This document shows positions 17,616 through 25,719 of a DNA stretch of 41,299 nt, in pieces (within the stretch, counting starts at the first letter, position 1; each line of letters opens with the position of its first letter). The translations under genes and the position numbers were made by a program. This stretch comes from Mycolicibacterium septicum DSM 44393 (GTDB lineage Bacteria; Actinomycetota; Actinomycetes; Mycobacteriales; Mycobacteriaceae). Under the pieces are notes generated by a model that was not told where the DNA came from, did no database searches, and saw only the letters and a list, made by a program, of their open reading frames with translations. Location: assembly GCF_000455325.1 (NCBI RefSeq), contig NZ_HG322951.1:479423-520721 (forward strand). Direction: 5' to 3'.

Positions 17616-19046
17616 ATGTCGGCCGACTATGACCGGCTCTTCCACTCGTCTGAACCGGGTAAACCGGTCGACGACGCCACTGCAATCGTGGACAGAGATG
17701 CCATTCTGAAGGCCGCCGCGGCCGCGTCGCCACCGCCGCCGGTCCCGGTCGGGGAAACCAGTTCCACGGACGTACCCGTGGCCCCCACGGCAGCCACCCA
17801 GACTCAGGCGGCCGCGCAGCCGCGGCACGCGGAGGCCGCACCGCAGATGCCTGCGCCGATGCCGCAGCCGCCGGCGAGCGCGCCGCAGTGGCCGCAGAAC
17901 TCGATGCTGCGGGCTCCGCAGCAACAGCAGTTCGGCCAGGGCGCACGTCACGAGCAGGCGCGCCCCCTGCCCGGTCCGGCCGCGCGCGTTGCGCCGGGTC
18001 CGGCTCCTTCGCAGTTCGCCGATCTCGATCCCGAGGTCAGTGGCCAGTGGCGCGCCGGGCAGGCGATCCCCAGCCCAGCCGCGCCCGGCCCCACCTCGGC
18101 CGCCTCGATGGGCAACCACCGCGCGATCGATGCGCTCTCACACGTCGGGGTGAAGACCGGTGTGAAGATGCCGTCCCAGCGGGGATGGCGGCACTGGCTG
18201 TACCTGACGACGCGGATCAACCTGGGCCTGTCGCCGGATGAGGTCTACGAACTTGATCTACACAGCCGGATCCGGCGGAATGCCCGTGATTCCTACCAGA
18301 TCGGCGTATTCGGACTGAAGGGCGGCGTCGGTAAGACCGCTGTCACCGTTGCACTGGGATCGGCGATGGCCAAGGTCCGTGGTGACCGCATCCTGGCCAT
18401 CGACGCCGACCCCGACGGCGGCAACCTGGCCGACCGGGCCGGACGCCAGTCCGCGGCGACGATCTCCGACCTGCTCGCCGACCAGGAACTGTCCCGCTAC
18501 AACGACATTCGTGCGTACACGAGCATGAACGGGTCGAACCTCGAGGTGCTGTCCTCGGAGGACTACAGCGGAGCCCAGCGCGAGTTCAACGACGACGACT
18601 GGAAGGGCGCCACCTCTGTGGTGTCGCGCTACTACAACCTCGTCCTCGCAGACTGCGGTGCCGGATTGTTCCAGAAGGCTTCCCGCGGCGTGCTTTCCAG
18701 CGTGTCCGGGATGGTCATCGTGGCCAGCGCCTCGATCGACGGCGCCCGGCAGGCCGCCATCACGATGGACTGGTTGCGCCAGAACGGTTACCAGGATCTG
18801 CTCGGCCGGTCTTGCGTCGTCATCAACCACGTCACACCCGGTAAGCCCAACGTCGACGTCGAGGACCTGGTGCAGCAGTTCGAGCGCCACGTGCCCCCGG
18901 GCCGTGTCATCGTGCTGCCGTGGGACAAGCACATCGCCGCGGGCACCGAGATTCAGCTCGAGCTGCTCAGCGATACGTTCCAGCGCCGCATCACCGAGCT
19001 GGCGGCTGCCCTGTCGGACGATTTCGACAGGCTTGAACGACGTTGA
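17616..19046 (+). CDS. espI: ESX-1 ATPase EspI
   Basis: 476 residues from the ATG at 17616 (GAGGGG upstream). The first ~185 residues are Pro/Ala/Gln-rich and likely disordered. The MinD/ParA-type domain follows with deviant Walker A KGGVGKTA (235-242) and IDADPDGGNLADRAG. In M. tuberculosis EspI damps ESX-1 activity when ATP falls. The stop overlaps the eccD1 TTG start (TTGA). A paralogue lies at 2548-4050 on the other strand, so this locus carries two such ATPases. Confidence 0.93.
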   Translation: MSADYDRLFHSSEPGKPVDDATAIVDRDAILKAAAAASPPPPVPVGETSSTDVPVAPTAATQTQAAAQPRHAEAAPQMPAPMPQPPASAPQWPQNSMLRAPQQQQFGQGARHEQARPLPGPAARVAPGPAPSQFADLDPEVSGQWRAGQAIPSPAAPGPTSAASMGNHRAIDALSHVGVKTGVKMPSQRGWRHWLYLTTRINLGLSPDEVYELDLHSRIRRNARDSYQIGVFGLKGGVGKTAVTVALGSAMAKVRGDRILAIDADPDGGNLADRAGRQSAATISDLLADQELSRYNDIRAYTSMNGSNLEVLSSEDYSGAQREFNDDDWKGATSVVSRYYNLVLADCGAGLFQKASRGVLSSVSGMVIVASASIDGARQAAITMDWLRQNGYQDLLGRSCVVINHVTPGKPNVDVEDLVQQFERHVPPGRVIVLPWDKHIAAGTEIQLELLSDTFQRRITELAAALSDDFDRLERR

Positions 19047-20575
19047 CCGCGACCGCAGCTACCGCTGACACGTCGAGCGCGACGCCCAATAGGCCGTCCA
19101 CCACCAGGGTCACCATCCTCACCGGTAAGCGGATGACGGATCTGGTCCTGCCGGCCGCCGCGGCTATCGAGACCTACATCGATGAAACGGTGAGTGTGCT
19201 GGGCGAATTGCTCGAGGACACTCCGAAGGACACCCTCGCGGGTTTCGACTTCTCCGAGCAGGGCATGTGGGCGTTCGCGCGCCCGGGTGCGCCGCCGCTG
19301 AAGGCCGACGAATCCCTGGACGACGCCGGGGTGGTCGACGGATCATTGCTGACGCTCGTGTCGGTCAGCCGCACCGAGCGGTACCGCCCGCTGGTCGAGG
19401 ACGTGATCGACGCGATCGCCGTGCTCGACGAGTCACCGATTTTCGACCGCACTGCACTGAATCGCTTTGTCGGCCTGGCTATCCCCGTGGTCGCCGGGGC
19501 CATCACCGTGATGTCCCTGGTGTCCTGGAACGGGGCTGGCCAGGGCTGGTGGTGGGCGTTGGCGCTGGCGTTGTTCGGCCTGGGCCTGCTGGGCGGGAGC
19601 CTCGCGGCGCAGAGTCGCTACCAGAACCTGGATATGGCCGAGAGCCTGCTGCTGGCCGCGACGATCGTGTTGGGCGGTGCTGCCGCGCTGGCCGTGCCAT
19701 TGCCCTACGACGCGGATTCCCTTGGCGCGCCACAGGTTGCCGGTGCCGGCGCGGTGGTGCTGTTGTTGACGTTGGCCACCCGCGGTGGACCGCGCCGTCG
19801 TGCCGACGTCGCCTCCTTCATCGCCGTCTTGGCGATCGCGATCACCGGGGCGGCAATCGCCGTCGGGTACGGCGGGGGCGCCTGGGTGCCGGCGGGTGCC
19901 ATCGCCTTCGGATTGATCGTGGTGACCAACGCCGCGAAACTCACTGTCGCTGTTGCCCGTATCGCCCTGCCGCCGATTCCGGCGCCCGGTGAGACGGTGT
20001 CCAACGACGAGCTGCTCGATCCGGTCATCACACCGGACGAAGTGGACGAGGCATCACCCACGTGGAAGGCGATCATCGCCTCGGTGCCCGAATCGGCTGC
20101 GCGACTGCAAGAGCGCAGCTTGCTGACCCGCCAGCTGTTGATCGGCTTCCTGTCGGCTGGCTCGCTGGTGCTCTCGGTCGGCGCGATTGCGGTTGTGGTG
20201 CAGGGACACTTCTTCGTCCACAGCATGATCGTGGCCGTATTGGTGGCTGTGATCTGTGGCTTCCGATCGCGGTTGTACGCCGAGCGGTGGTGCTCCTGGT
20301 CGCTGCTCGCGGCGGCCATCGCCGTGCCCACTGGTGTGATGGTCCGTCTGTGCCTGTGGAATCCGGGCAGCGCCTGGTTGGTGCTGGCGATCTACACCGC
20401 ACTCGGTCTGGTCGCCGTCATCGCGGTCGGCGCGACTGACGGCGTGCGCCGGGTGTCGCCCGTGACCAAGCGGATCCTGGAACTGTCCGACGGTGCGGCC
20501 ATTGCGGCGGTGATCCCGCTGCTGCTGTGGATTGCCGGGGTGTACGACCTGCTGCGAAACCTGCGGTTGCACTGA
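19043..20575 (+). CDS. eccD1: type VII secretion membrane protein EccD1
   Basis: 510 residues from a TTG start at 19043 that overlaps the espI stop. A ubiquitin-like cytosolic domain occupies about residues 20-110 (RVTILTGKRMTDLVLPA...), then about eleven membrane helices run to the C-terminus. This matches EccD, which forms the central membrane vestibule of the ESX complex as a dimer beside EccC and EccB. It is the last machinery gene on the plus strand; eccE1 and mycP1 lie on the opposite strand 7-10 kb away. Confidence 0.95.
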   Translation: MTATAATADTSSATPNRPSTTRVTILTGKRMTDLVLPAAAAIETYIDETVSVLGELLEDTPKDTLAGFDFSEQGMWAFARPGAPPLKADESLDDAGVVDGSLLTLVSVSRTERYRPLVEDVIDAIAVLDESPIFDRTALNRFVGLAIPVVAGAITVMSLVSWNGAGQGWWWALALALFGLGLLGGSLAAQSRYQNLDMAESLLLAATIVLGGAAALAVPLPYDADSLGAPQVAGAGAVVLLLTLATRGGPRRRADVASFIAVLAIAITGAAIAVGYGGGAWVPAGAIAFGLIVVTNAAKLTVAVARIALPPIPAPGETVSNDELLDPVITPDEVDEASPTWKAIIASVPESAARLQERSLLTRQLLIGFLSAGSLVLSVGAIAVVVQGHFFVHSMIVAVLVAVICGFRSRLYAERWCSWSLLAAAIAVPTGVMVRLCLWNPGSAWLVLAIYTALGLVAVIAVGATDGVRRVSPVTKRILELSDGAAIAAVIPLLLWIAGVYDLLRNLRLH

Positions 20576-20947
20576 CGCTTACGGGTGGCCGGCCTCGCCG
20601 GCTAGAACAGCGTGGTTCAGGTCGGGAGCGCGAAACCCATGCTTCCCAACCTGACACGCGGTCATCCCATGATCAACGGCAGCACATGACATCGGTCCAT
20701 CGAGTTGAACACCTGTGGCCGGTGGGCACGGCACACACGTTGGGCTGAGACACCGACGTGGGAAGTTTGGGTGCGCGACGCGGTCGCGGGCTCGCGGAGC
20801 ATCACCCGCAATCTCCCGAGGTATCACCCCGGCCAAAGGTGACCTGCGAGGCCGCTGATCGACGGTAGCCGCCCAAATTTTGCGCAATCGGGGTGGTCGG
20901 GGCTCAGGTAGTCTTTTGCTGAGCTATTTGGTGGAGGGGACCACAGT
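20576..20947. other. gap after eccD1 without a clear gene
   Basis: 372 bp with no convincing ORF on either strand. A short GCCGGC-CTC-GCCGGC stem-loop at 20588-20602, just after the eccD1 stop, is a weak terminator candidate. The end of the gap holds a GGTGGAGGGG ribosome-binding-like stretch before the ATG at 20948. The promoter for the espJ-espK group probably lies here. Confidence 0.4.
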
Positions 20948-21202
20948 ATGGGCGTGTCTGGGCTGGTGAGCCGGGGCTCGCGCGGTGCCCGAATGTTCGT
21001 AGAAGCGGCCAACCCGGTGCCGTTACGGAAGAACAGTTCGGTCGGAAAGCGCTGCTTGGTGAGACCGGTGGGCTCTGTGCTGACGCGCACTCTTCGCATC
21101 ATTCCGGTGTCGGTGAAGCCAACTGCTACTCGTGGCAGAAACTCTGGCGGAGTTTGGGACGTGGATACGGTTGGTGTGCCGGGTGATTGGGGATACCGAT
21201 GA
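20948..21202 (+). CDS. possible small basic protein upstream of the espJ-like gene
   Basis: An 84-residue ORF with a good purine-rich ribosome binding stretch (GGAGGGG) and a stop that overlaps the next start codon as ATGA, the same coupling used elsewhere in this locus. The product is basic, with many Arg/Val and no recognised domain, signal peptide or WXG motif. The third-position GC bias is only moderate and falls toward the 3' end. It may be a real leader-like gene or simply the transcribed 5' leader of the downstream gene. No family recognised. Confidence 0.35.
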   Translation: MGVSGLVSRGSRGARMFVEAANPVPLRKNSSVGKRCLVRPVGSVLTRTLRIIPVSVKPTATRGRNSGGVWDVDTVGVPGDWGYR

Positions 21203-22002
21203 GTGGTGAGTTGAGGGTTAGTCCGGCCGAGCTGCGGAGCCACGGTGCGTCGATGGAATCCCATGCCGGTGCCATACCGGAGCCTCCGCAGCGGTACACG
21301 ACGGAGGGCACCGATCCGATGTCGCAAGCGTTGGCCACCAAGACCCAGAGTGTCGAAGAAGCGTTCATCAACGGTGTAGGCCAGACCAAGGCTGATGCGC
21401 AGGCCACGGCCCGGAGCATTCAAGCCGCTGCCGACAAGTATGAGAAATCCGACCAGGACATTGCCGGGCAGGTTGAGGGAGCGACGGCGGGGCTCGGCAG
21501 TGCTGCCGGCGGCGCATCGAGCGGATCGGGCACAGGCATAGGCACCGGTGGTGGTAGCCAGGGCCTGGAACAGTTGCAGCAACTGGCTCAGATGCCGATG
21601 CAGATGGCCCAAACGGCCGCCCAGGTTCCGATGCAAATGGCTCAGATGGCCGGCCAGGTCCCGCAGGCAGTGATGCAGGGTGTGCAGCAGATCGGCCAGA
21701 TGACCGGTGGCATGGGTCAGAACGCTGACTCCGCGTCCGGCAAGCCCGGCACCGGGCAGCCTGGCGCCGACAAATCAGGTGAGCGTGACGAGCGCGAAAA
21801 GCGCGACGATGATCACGACGCGCAGGCGCAGTCGTCTGAGGGCGCTGCCGCAGAGTCCGCGCCAGTCGAGCGTGCGCCGGTGTCTGCGCCGTCTGCGCCC
21901 CAGACCTCCCCTGCGCCCGGAGCGTCCGCGCCGGAAGCGCCGTCACCGCCCGCCGGGACGGCGCCGCGGCGAGCGCCGTCTGATCCTGCAATTGTGTTGT
22001 GA
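21199..22002 (+). CDS. espJ: ESX-1 secretion-associated protein EspJ-like
   Basis: 267 residues from the ATG at 21199. The N-terminal ~95 residues are an EspC/EspJ-type helical hairpin (LRVSPAELRSHG...), ending with YEKSD (Tyr81-Asp85), the YxxxD/E export signal. Then comes a Met/Gln-rich stretch of repeated QMPMQMAQ/VPMQMAQMAGQ units, a charged segment (GERDEREKRDDDHD) and a Pro/Ala/Ser-rich tail. The order after eccD1 matches espJ of M. tuberculosis. It was probably the founder of a block of variable genes; in M. smegmatis the genes at this position belong to the mating-identity set (from memory). Confidence 0.8.
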   Translation: MSGELRVSPAELRSHGASMESHAGAIPEPPQRYTTEGTDPMSQALATKTQSVEEAFINGVGQTKADAQATARSIQAAADKYEKSDQDIAGQVEGATAGLGSAAGGASSGSGTGIGTGGGSQGLEQLQQLAQMPMQMAQTAAQVPMQMAQMAGQVPQAVMQGVQQIGQMTGGMGQNADSASGKPGTGQPGADKSGERDEREKRDDDHDAQAQSSEGAAAESAPVERAPVSAPSAPQTSPAPGASAPEAPSPPAGTAPRRAPSDPAIVL

Positions 22003-22033
22003 CCGTATCCGTGACTGAGTCAAAGGTGTGCCG

Positions 22034-23212
22034 ATGAGTCTGCCTCCCCCGCCGGGTTCGTATGGGCATCAACCGCCTACGGGTGGTCAGCCCGGTGGTG
22101 GTGCGCCGCAACCGTGGTCGCAGCAGCCTTATCCCGGTGGGCCGTCCGGTCCTCCGCCTTCAGGTCCGCCGCCGTGGGGTCCGCAACAACAGTGGGCGGG
22201 CGGGCCACCGCCGCCCAGCGGTGGCGGTAAGGCGAAATGGATCCTCGGCGGCCTAGCCGCCATCTTGGCCATCGCGCTGGTGGTTGTCATTACCGTGCTC
22301 GTTGTCCGACCTGACGGTGGCGGGAATGGTCCGTCGAATACCGGAACAAACAGTTCTGGCTCCGAATTCGCCAGTGCCAACGACACCGCACCTGCGAACA
22401 TCATCACGGAAGACCCGACTTGTGAGGCGTGGGTCAAGTTGTCCCGCGATTATGCAGACAGCACCAAGACGATTCGTTGGGCCGATCGGGATTCTTCTAT
22501 ACCCGCAAGTGCGTGGACTCCTGACCAGCGAGCCATGTTCGAGGCAGCGGGCAGGGCGATGACTCGAGCTGCGGACCAGACCGTAAATTTGGTGAAGCGA
22601 ACACCTCACAGGACTATGCGCGAACTCTACGAGCAGTTCATCGCCTATACGCGTGATTTCGTCAAGCGCATACCGTCCTACGCCGCAAAAGATGACAACG
22701 TGGTCGCCGTCGCTAACGCGATAGGCAACGGTCTAAACAACGTGTGTTCGGCGATCTCTTTCGGATCAGCGCCACCGGTTGCCCCGCTGATCGCTGAACC
22801 AGGTCCGCCGTCGAAGATATCTCCGTTGGGTGATCCAAAGGCGCCAGCGCTGTTCTTGAACACGGTAAATAGTGAATGCACCGGATGGTCCTCAATGGTA
22901 GCGAAGTTCAGCAAAGATACTGAGGCTTGGCTTACTGTAGACGCAAAGATCCCGGCGACGGAATGGACCTCAGAACAGAAGGCAATTAATGATGCCGTAA
23001 TTCCAATAATGGAAGCTAATGCTGATGAATTGGAACGGTTGGGTCGAGCAAGCGGGAATCCCACATTCGAGGACATCGCTATCCTTGCGGCACAGTACCA
23101 ACGCGCCTATGTCACCGCACTGCCCGGATACACCGCGCCCGACGGATTTCTGGCGCAGTCTGCATCGTTCATGGTTATGACCATTGATTGGGCTTGCAAG
23201 GCTGCATCATGA
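22034..23212 (+). CDS. single-pass membrane protein with tandem duplicated Cys-containing domain
   Basis: 392 residues from the ATG at 22034 (AAAGG upstream; a GTG two codons earlier is possible). Residues 1-65 are Pro/Gly/Gln-rich and cytosolic, a membrane helix spans 69-91, and the rest should face outside. The outer part has two copies of one domain, about 130-240 and 282-390. Each begins with a cysteine (130, 282), has IPA(S/T)xWTx(D/E)Q (156 and 306) and ends with a cysteine exactly 82 residues later (238, 388). A disulfide within each copy is likely. No named family recognised. GC at third positions is lower than in the ecc genes. Its stop overlaps the espK start (ATGA), so it is co-translated with an ESX-1 substrate. 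Confidence 0.85.
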   Translation: MSLPPPPGSYGHQPPTGGQPGGGAPQPWSQQPYPGGPSGPPPSGPPPWGPQQQWAGGPPPPSGGGKAKWILGGLAAILAIALVVVITVLVVRPDGGGNGPSNTGTNSSGSEFASANDTAPANIITEDPTCEAWVKLSRDYADSTKTIRWADRDSSIPASAWTPDQRAMFEAAGRAMTRAADQTVNLVKRTPHRTMRELYEQFIAYTRDFVKRIPSYAAKDDNVVAVANAIGNGLNNVCSAISFGSAPPVAPLIAEPGPPSKISPLGDPKAPALFLNTVNSECTGWSSMVAKFSKDTEAWLTVDAKIPATEWTSEQKAINDAVIPIMEANADELERLGRASGNPTFEDIAILAAQYQRAYVTALPGYTAPDGFLAQSASFMVMTIDWACKAAS

Positions 23213-25491
23213 TCGGTCAAGGAATTGAAGCAGATGACAGGCCGAAAGGCGACTATACACATCGTATGGTTCGTGACGGGGGGTGGCCGGAGACGCACGA
23301 GTCAACGTTTGTTGGCCGCAGCACCCAATTAGGCGGCATTCGCAACGATCTAACTCGGGCTAAAGAAGGGTGGCAGTCCGGCCAGTCGTACCTCAAGAGC
23401 GAAAATACGTGGGCGGGAGTTTCTGCAACCGCCGCCAACGTCAAGGTCGATACTCACACGAAGGCCATGGAAGCACACGAGCGCCAGCTGACGACAGCCG
23501 CAACGTGGTGCGACGAAGCCGCCGGACTAATTGGCCAAGTCAAGGACACGATTCGCGGGACGATAAAGACAGCGCTCGAAGTCATCAATGACACACTTCA
23601 AGATGAGAACAGCGCAGAAGGGGCGATCGGAAGAATCCAGGACCACGCTAATGAGTGGAACAAAGCCGCTGTTTTGTGGGGTGCGGCTAAGGCCAGCGGC
23701 AAGGAAGGCGTGTCCGATGAGCCGCCGGCGCCTAAAAAGGGAGACTTCGAACGGGCGAAGGAAGATCCGAAAGAAGAGGACGCGGAAGATGGGTCCGGCG
23801 AGGGCAGTCCGTTGTCAGCTCTCACGAAGGTCAGCCGGGACAGCAAACCGCCCGAGATCACGCCGCCGGCCGAACGTGAGCGGCCGGTCGCCAATCTGGT
23901 TGATCCCGGCAAGGTTAGCCCGGGTGCAGGTCGTCCAGCCGATGTGACGGCCCCGGCCGATTCCGATCCGTCAGTCGACCAATTGGTTGATCCAGGCAAA
24001 GTTCAGCCAGGAGGTGGTCCTTCAACTTTTGTGGCGCCACCTGCGCAGTCAGGCGTTCCACCCAAAGGGCAGCCCCCCGCCAATCCCGGTAAGACGCCGA
24101 TATCCGCTGGGGGGCCCACCCCTTCGCCGCCATCGATCTCACCTCCGTCACCCGCAGGCGGCGGTTCGCCGAATCTGCAGGGCGGCGGAGGCCCCTCAGG
24201 TGCTGGCGGAGGCGCTCCCAGCCCTCTGAGCAGCAGTGGCTCGTCCGGCCTGAGCGGTCTGGAACAAGCCGCGAACGCGTCGCAGGCGGCGGGCCAAGGA
24301 CCGGCTGGCCAAGCTCCAGTAAATCCGTTGCAGGAGTTCGCAAAGGGCTTCGCTGATTCGGCCAACACCCCAGTTCACGCTGCTTCATCTGGTGGTGCGC
24401 CGCCGTTGGCGCCGTCACCTGCGGTGCCGGCCAGCGATGCGATGGCGCCGGCCAGTACGTCGGCGCCACTGTCGCAGGCGGGTGCGCCGGCATCCGCGGC
24501 CCCTGTTCAATCTCCGTCGCCAGGTGGCTCGATGGGCGGTATGGGCATGGGTGGCGGGATGCCGATGGGTGCGCCGCCGCTGGGCCCGCCGCCGACAGCG
24601 CCTCCCGCTGCACCGGTACCTCCAGCGGCCGCTCCGCCTCCTGCGGTCACGCCGGCTGCGAATGTCGCTGGCGGTGCGCAGGTCGCACCGATCCCGGTGT
24701 CCGCAGCGCGCGCCCAGCGCGACGCTGCCCAGGACGCGGCCAAGCGGTCGGGATCGGATCCACTCGTCTTGGCGCGCAGGATCGCGGCGGCACTCAACGC
24801 CCCCGACATGGTCGACGAAGAGGACTTCATCTTCTTCTGGATCACGGCGGTCACCGTGGACGGAAAGATCGTCGTCGCCAACAATTACGGCCTGGCCTTC
24901 ATCCCTGAGCAGGTGCAGTTGCCAGAGCACGTAGCGATGGCCACGGCGGACGAGTCGATTCCGCCCGCTGAGCGCGCGAGCTGGGTGACTCACCCGGTCG
25001 TGGCGGTGCAGCGTTGGGCCCAGCACCACGACATGAAGCTGCGCGCCGTGATCGCGACCGAGGACCAGTTCAAGAACTCGGATGCAGGCGTACACCAGGA
25101 AGTACTGACGCCCGAGGACATCCCGGCCAAGGGCCAGATGGCTGGTCGCGACCGCCTGAAGGTGATTGCCCCACAGATTGCCTCCCGGTTGGCGCAGATC
25201 AGTGACGGCGATCTGGTGAAGATCCTTCCGCCGGCACCGGTCGATACGAATCCGCCCGAAGACCGACGGCTCGACTTGTGGGACGCAGTGTGGCAGCCAC
25301 TTTGCAGCGGCGCGTCCAACCGCGGTCAGGTGCACCTGCAGGCGTTTCTCGAGTACGCGTCCCACGCCCAGGAGTGGGCTGTTTATGAGGCGCATGCCGC
25401 TGGGGATGGACCTGAGCAACGCCGGGCTGTCGCCGACTTCATCTACTGGCAGCACATCGGGCAGTTGGTTGCCGACGCGATGGCGGAGTAA
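23209..25491 (+). CDS. espK: ESX-1 secretion-associated protein EspK
   Basis: 760 residues from the ATG at 23209, which overlaps the previous stop. The N-terminal ~150 residues are helical with a WAG turn (ENTWAGVSATAANV). The middle (about 170-490) is a Pro/Gly/Ala-rich linker with a repeated LVDPGKVxPGxG unit. The C-terminal ~270 residues are the conserved EspK domain: PIPVSAARAQRDA, LARRIAAALNA, FFWITAVTVDGKIVVANNYG, PPAPVDTNPPEDRR. That part closely follows M. tuberculosis EspK, while the first ~170 residues diverge. EspK interacts with EspB in M. marinum and probably guides it to the machine. Here it is on the same strand as eccD1, unlike in M. tuberculosis. Confidence 0.92.
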   Translation: MIGQGIEADDRPKGDYTHRMVRDGGWPETHESTFVGRSTQLGGIRNDLTRAKEGWQSGQSYLKSENTWAGVSATAANVKVDTHTKAMEAHERQLTTAATWCDEAAGLIGQVKDTIRGTIKTALEVINDTLQDENSAEGAIGRIQDHANEWNKAAVLWGAAKASGKEGVSDEPPAPKKGDFERAKEDPKEEDAEDGSGEGSPLSALTKVSRDSKPPEITPPAERERPVANLVDPGKVSPGAGRPADVTAPADSDPSVDQLVDPGKVQPGGGPSTFVAPPAQSGVPPKGQPPANPGKTPISAGGPTPSPPSISPPSPAGGGSPNLQGGGGPSGAGGGAPSPLSSSGSSGLSGLEQAANASQAAGQGPAGQAPVNPLQEFAKGFADSANTPVHAASSGGAPPLAPSPAVPASDAMAPASTSAPLSQAGAPASAAPVQSPSPGGSMGGMGMGGGMPMGAPPLGPPPTAPPAAPVPPAAAPPPAVTPAANVAGGAQVAPIPVSAARAQRDAAQDAAKRSGSDPLVLARRIAAALNAPDMVDEEDFIFFWITAVTVDGKIVVANNYGLAFIPEQVQLPEHVAMATADESIPPAERASWVTHPVVAVQRWAQHHDMKLRAVIATEDQFKNSDAGVHQEVLTPEDIPAKGQMAGRDRLKVIAPQIASRLAQISDGDLVKILPPAPVDTNPPEDRRLDLWDAVWQPLCSGASNRGQVHLQAFLEYASHAQEWAVYEAHAAGDGPEQRRAVADFIYWQHIGQLVADAMAE

Positions 25492-25719
25492 GCGTGACGG
25501 TCGGGGGACGGAACACAGCAAAGCTGTGCAGAGCAGAAACGGAAGCGGCAAGGCTCAAAGAAAGAGCCGCATCCGATGCCTCTGACTCGCCCTTATGATT
25601 GTCGCGAGAAACCGGTCGAGCGGGCTTGAGAAGCAGCCGTTCGCGGGACAACTTTGGTTTCGTCAGGAGCGTCGGCGGCCGCTGGGCAGCGGCACCGGCG
25701 TAGGGAGGATGATTTCGCG
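25492..25719 (+). promoter_or_regulatory. structured leader upstream of espB
   Basis: A 228-bp gap with no gene. It holds CACAGC-AAA-GCTGTG (25514-25528) and GGCTC-N7-GAGCC (25552-25568) stem-loops, then TATGAT (25594-25599), a good -10 candidate. A transcript starting near 25606 would carry a leader of roughly 115 bases before the espB ATG, with AGGGAGG at 25702-25708 as the ribosome site. Confidence 0.4.

Noticed and set aside
20824..21636. 270-codon minus-strand ORF spanning the 5' side of espJ
   Set aside because: Overlaps the well-supported espJ N-terminal domain in antisense and has low-complexity Leu/Gln/His content.
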